Shown piece after piece: positions 63,201 through 64,000 of a stretch of 64,000 nucleotides of DNA. The stretch comes from Ptiloglossa arizonensis. Taxonomy: Eukaryota; Arthropoda; Insecta; Hymenoptera; Colletidae. Both the position numbers and the translations under genes were made by a program. The notes under the pieces are model-generated. The model was given only the letters and a program-made list of their open reading frames with translations. It was not told the origin of the DNA and searched no databases. The stretch is from contig NW_027478398.1 of NCBI RefSeq assembly GCF_051014685.1, forward strand, positions 434,001 to 498,000, read 5' to 3'. Numbering within the stretch: position 1 is the first letter of the stretch; every line of letters starts with the position of its first letter.

Positions 63201-64000
63201 TGTGTATTTTTCCCCTAGGCCATTGTAGTTATTGGTTTCGCGTATCAGACTTGCGACAATTTTGATGGTCTCTCAAGCATTCCTTAACTTCAAACCCCCA
63301 TATCTCGCGAACGGATTGACGAACTCGAGAAATTCCTTTTGCATCTGAAAGTAGAAACTCGCCCCATTACAACGGTGTGTGTACTTTTCCCCTTGGCCAT
63401 TCCAGTTATTGGTTTCGAGTAACAGACTTGCGAAAATTTTGATGGTTTCTCAACCATTCCTTAAATTCAAACTCCCATATCTCGCGAACGGATTGACGAA
63501 CTCGAGAAATTCCTGTTGCATCTGAAAGTAGAAACGTGCCCGATTACAAAGGTACGTGTATTTTTCCCCTAGGCCATTGTAGTTATTGGTTTCGCGTATC
63601 AGACTTGGGAAAATTTTGATGGTTTCACAACCATTCCTTAACTTCAAACTCCCATATCTCGCGAACGGATGGACGAACACCAGAAATTCCAGTTGCATCG
63701 GGAAGAAGAAACTCTCCCGATTACAACGGTATGCGTATTTTTCCCCTAAGCCTTTGTAGTTATTGATTTCGAGTATCAGACTTGCGAAAACTTTGATGCT
63801 TTCTCAACCGTTCCTTCATTTCAAACTCCCATATCTCGCGAACGGATCGACGAACTCGAGAAATTCCTGTTGCATCTGAAACCAGAAACTCGTCCGATTA
63901 CTACGGTATGTGTATTTTTGCCCTAGGCCATTGTAGTTATTGGTTTCGAGTATCAGACTTGCGAAAACTTTGATGGTTTCTCAACCGTTCCTTCATTTCA
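60251..64000 (+). repeat. 13-mer duplication and right-edge monomers
   Basis: 58,808-59,320 recurs at 61,109-61,621 (2,301 bp, 13 monomers). The spacing then drops to 2,124 because the second copy lacks the TTTTTTACCC/CTCGGGAACGG monomer, most simply by a one-monomer deletion. The final 600 bases repeat the 35.7-36.3 kb neighbourhood (GGATGGACGAACACC, GGAAGAAGAAACTC, CCTTCATTTC), and the array is cut by the window edge inside a monomer. Confidence 0.74.

Larger units (their letters stand above)
1..64000 (+). repeat. 177-bp tandem satellite array (whole window)
   Basis: The same 177-base unit recurs without a gap from the first to the last base. Early unit starts lie at 177, 354, 531 and 708, and later duplications are all near-multiples of 177. 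All copies read in the + direction. The unit has about 73 G+C of 177 bases. Most copies are exactly 177 bp. A subset is 175-176 bp because of one-base losses in the TTCCTGTTG and TTTTTCCCC runs. Both window edges cut a monomer, so the array extends beyond the window. No unique sequence, transposon, microsatellite or RNA gene interrupts it. Known biology: megabase arrays of about 150-180 bp monomers with higher-order repeats are typical of centromeres. Assigning this array to a centromere is inference, because no kinetochore data are visible here. I do not recognise the family. Confidence 0.98.

Noticed and set aside
1..64000. CRISPR array
   Set aside because: There are repeats but no spacers: units abut directly, at 177 bp, with variation spread inside the repeat.
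1..64000. Transposon or retroelement insertion
   Set aside because: I looked for breaks in the 177-bp phase, terminal repeats, poly-A tails and target-site duplications. Phase breaks are only small indels or whole-monomer steps.
1..64000. Inverted blocks or strand switches
   Set aside because: Every monomer I read has CTTCAAACT to CCTTAA on the + strand; no reverse-complement copy was seen.
1..64000. Ribosomal DNA, 5S or tRNA clusters, telomeric repeats
   Set aside because: None of the conserved motifs of these appear, and the monomer has no resemblance to a polymerase III promoter that I could defend.

Overview
The whole 64 kb window is one uninterrupted tandem satellite array. The monomer is 177 bp (about 361 copies, all head-to-tail in the same orientation, about 41% GC). 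I found no gene, RNA gene, transposon insertion, inversion or unique-sequence spacer. The open frames present, at most 97 codons, are by-products of the repeat and recur at repeat spacing. An array this long with higher-order structure belongs to a eukaryotic chromosome and is most plausibly the core of a centromere or a pericentromeric block. Monomer length, base composition and the style of the sequence make a flowering plant my first guess, but I cannot name the species or match the monomer to a satellite family I know. An insect or other eukaryote is not excluded.

Monomer anatomy, with position 1 at the first base of CTTCAAACT: TCGCGA at 18-23, CTCGAG at 37-42, a CENP-B-box-like segment at 75-89, CCTAGG at 104-109, AAAATTTT at 146-153, and a hairpin-forming dyad ATGGTT-TCTC-AACCAT at 155-170. 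Variation is concentrated in short windows (about 84-93, 111-117, 122-125, 138-145, 165-175, plus 27-30 and 62-66). Changes in these windows tend to travel together, so several monomer subfamilies exist.

Layout: 1-11,119 is a very young higher-order block. A 13-mer (1-2,299) is followed by four 9-mer-type units that form two nearly identical 18/19-mers (2,300-5,481 and 5,482-8,840), and then a second copy of the 13-mer (8,841-11,119). 11,120-15,380 is irregular, with local dimers. 15,381-17,912 is a 5-mer (885 bp) repeated. 17,913-21,059 is mixed, with a 4-mer duplication. 21,060-24,640 holds a 9-mer duplication and a 530-bp trimer array. 24,641-26,714 contains a divergent subfamily and one monomer with a 27-bp deletion. 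26,715-33,084 is an 18-mer (3,185 bp) present twice. 32,940-41,819 holds duplications at 4,250 and 4,604 bp spacing, whose difference is a perfect-looking 354-bp dimer duplication. 41,820-44,319 is mixed. 44,320-54,860 is a 31-mer (5,487 bp) present twice, the second copy missing two single monomers. 54,861-58,415 is a distant copy of 25-28 kb. 58,416-64,000 has 8-mer and 13-mer duplications and runs off the right edge.

The picture is of an array growing by repeated unequal exchange or segmental duplication at every scale from 1 to 31 monomers and beyond, including a copy relation about 29 kb apart marked by a shared deletion. No protein-coding system is present. What is interesting is the array architecture and the dyad-rich monomer. 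All comparisons were made by eye, so identities and block edges are approximate.
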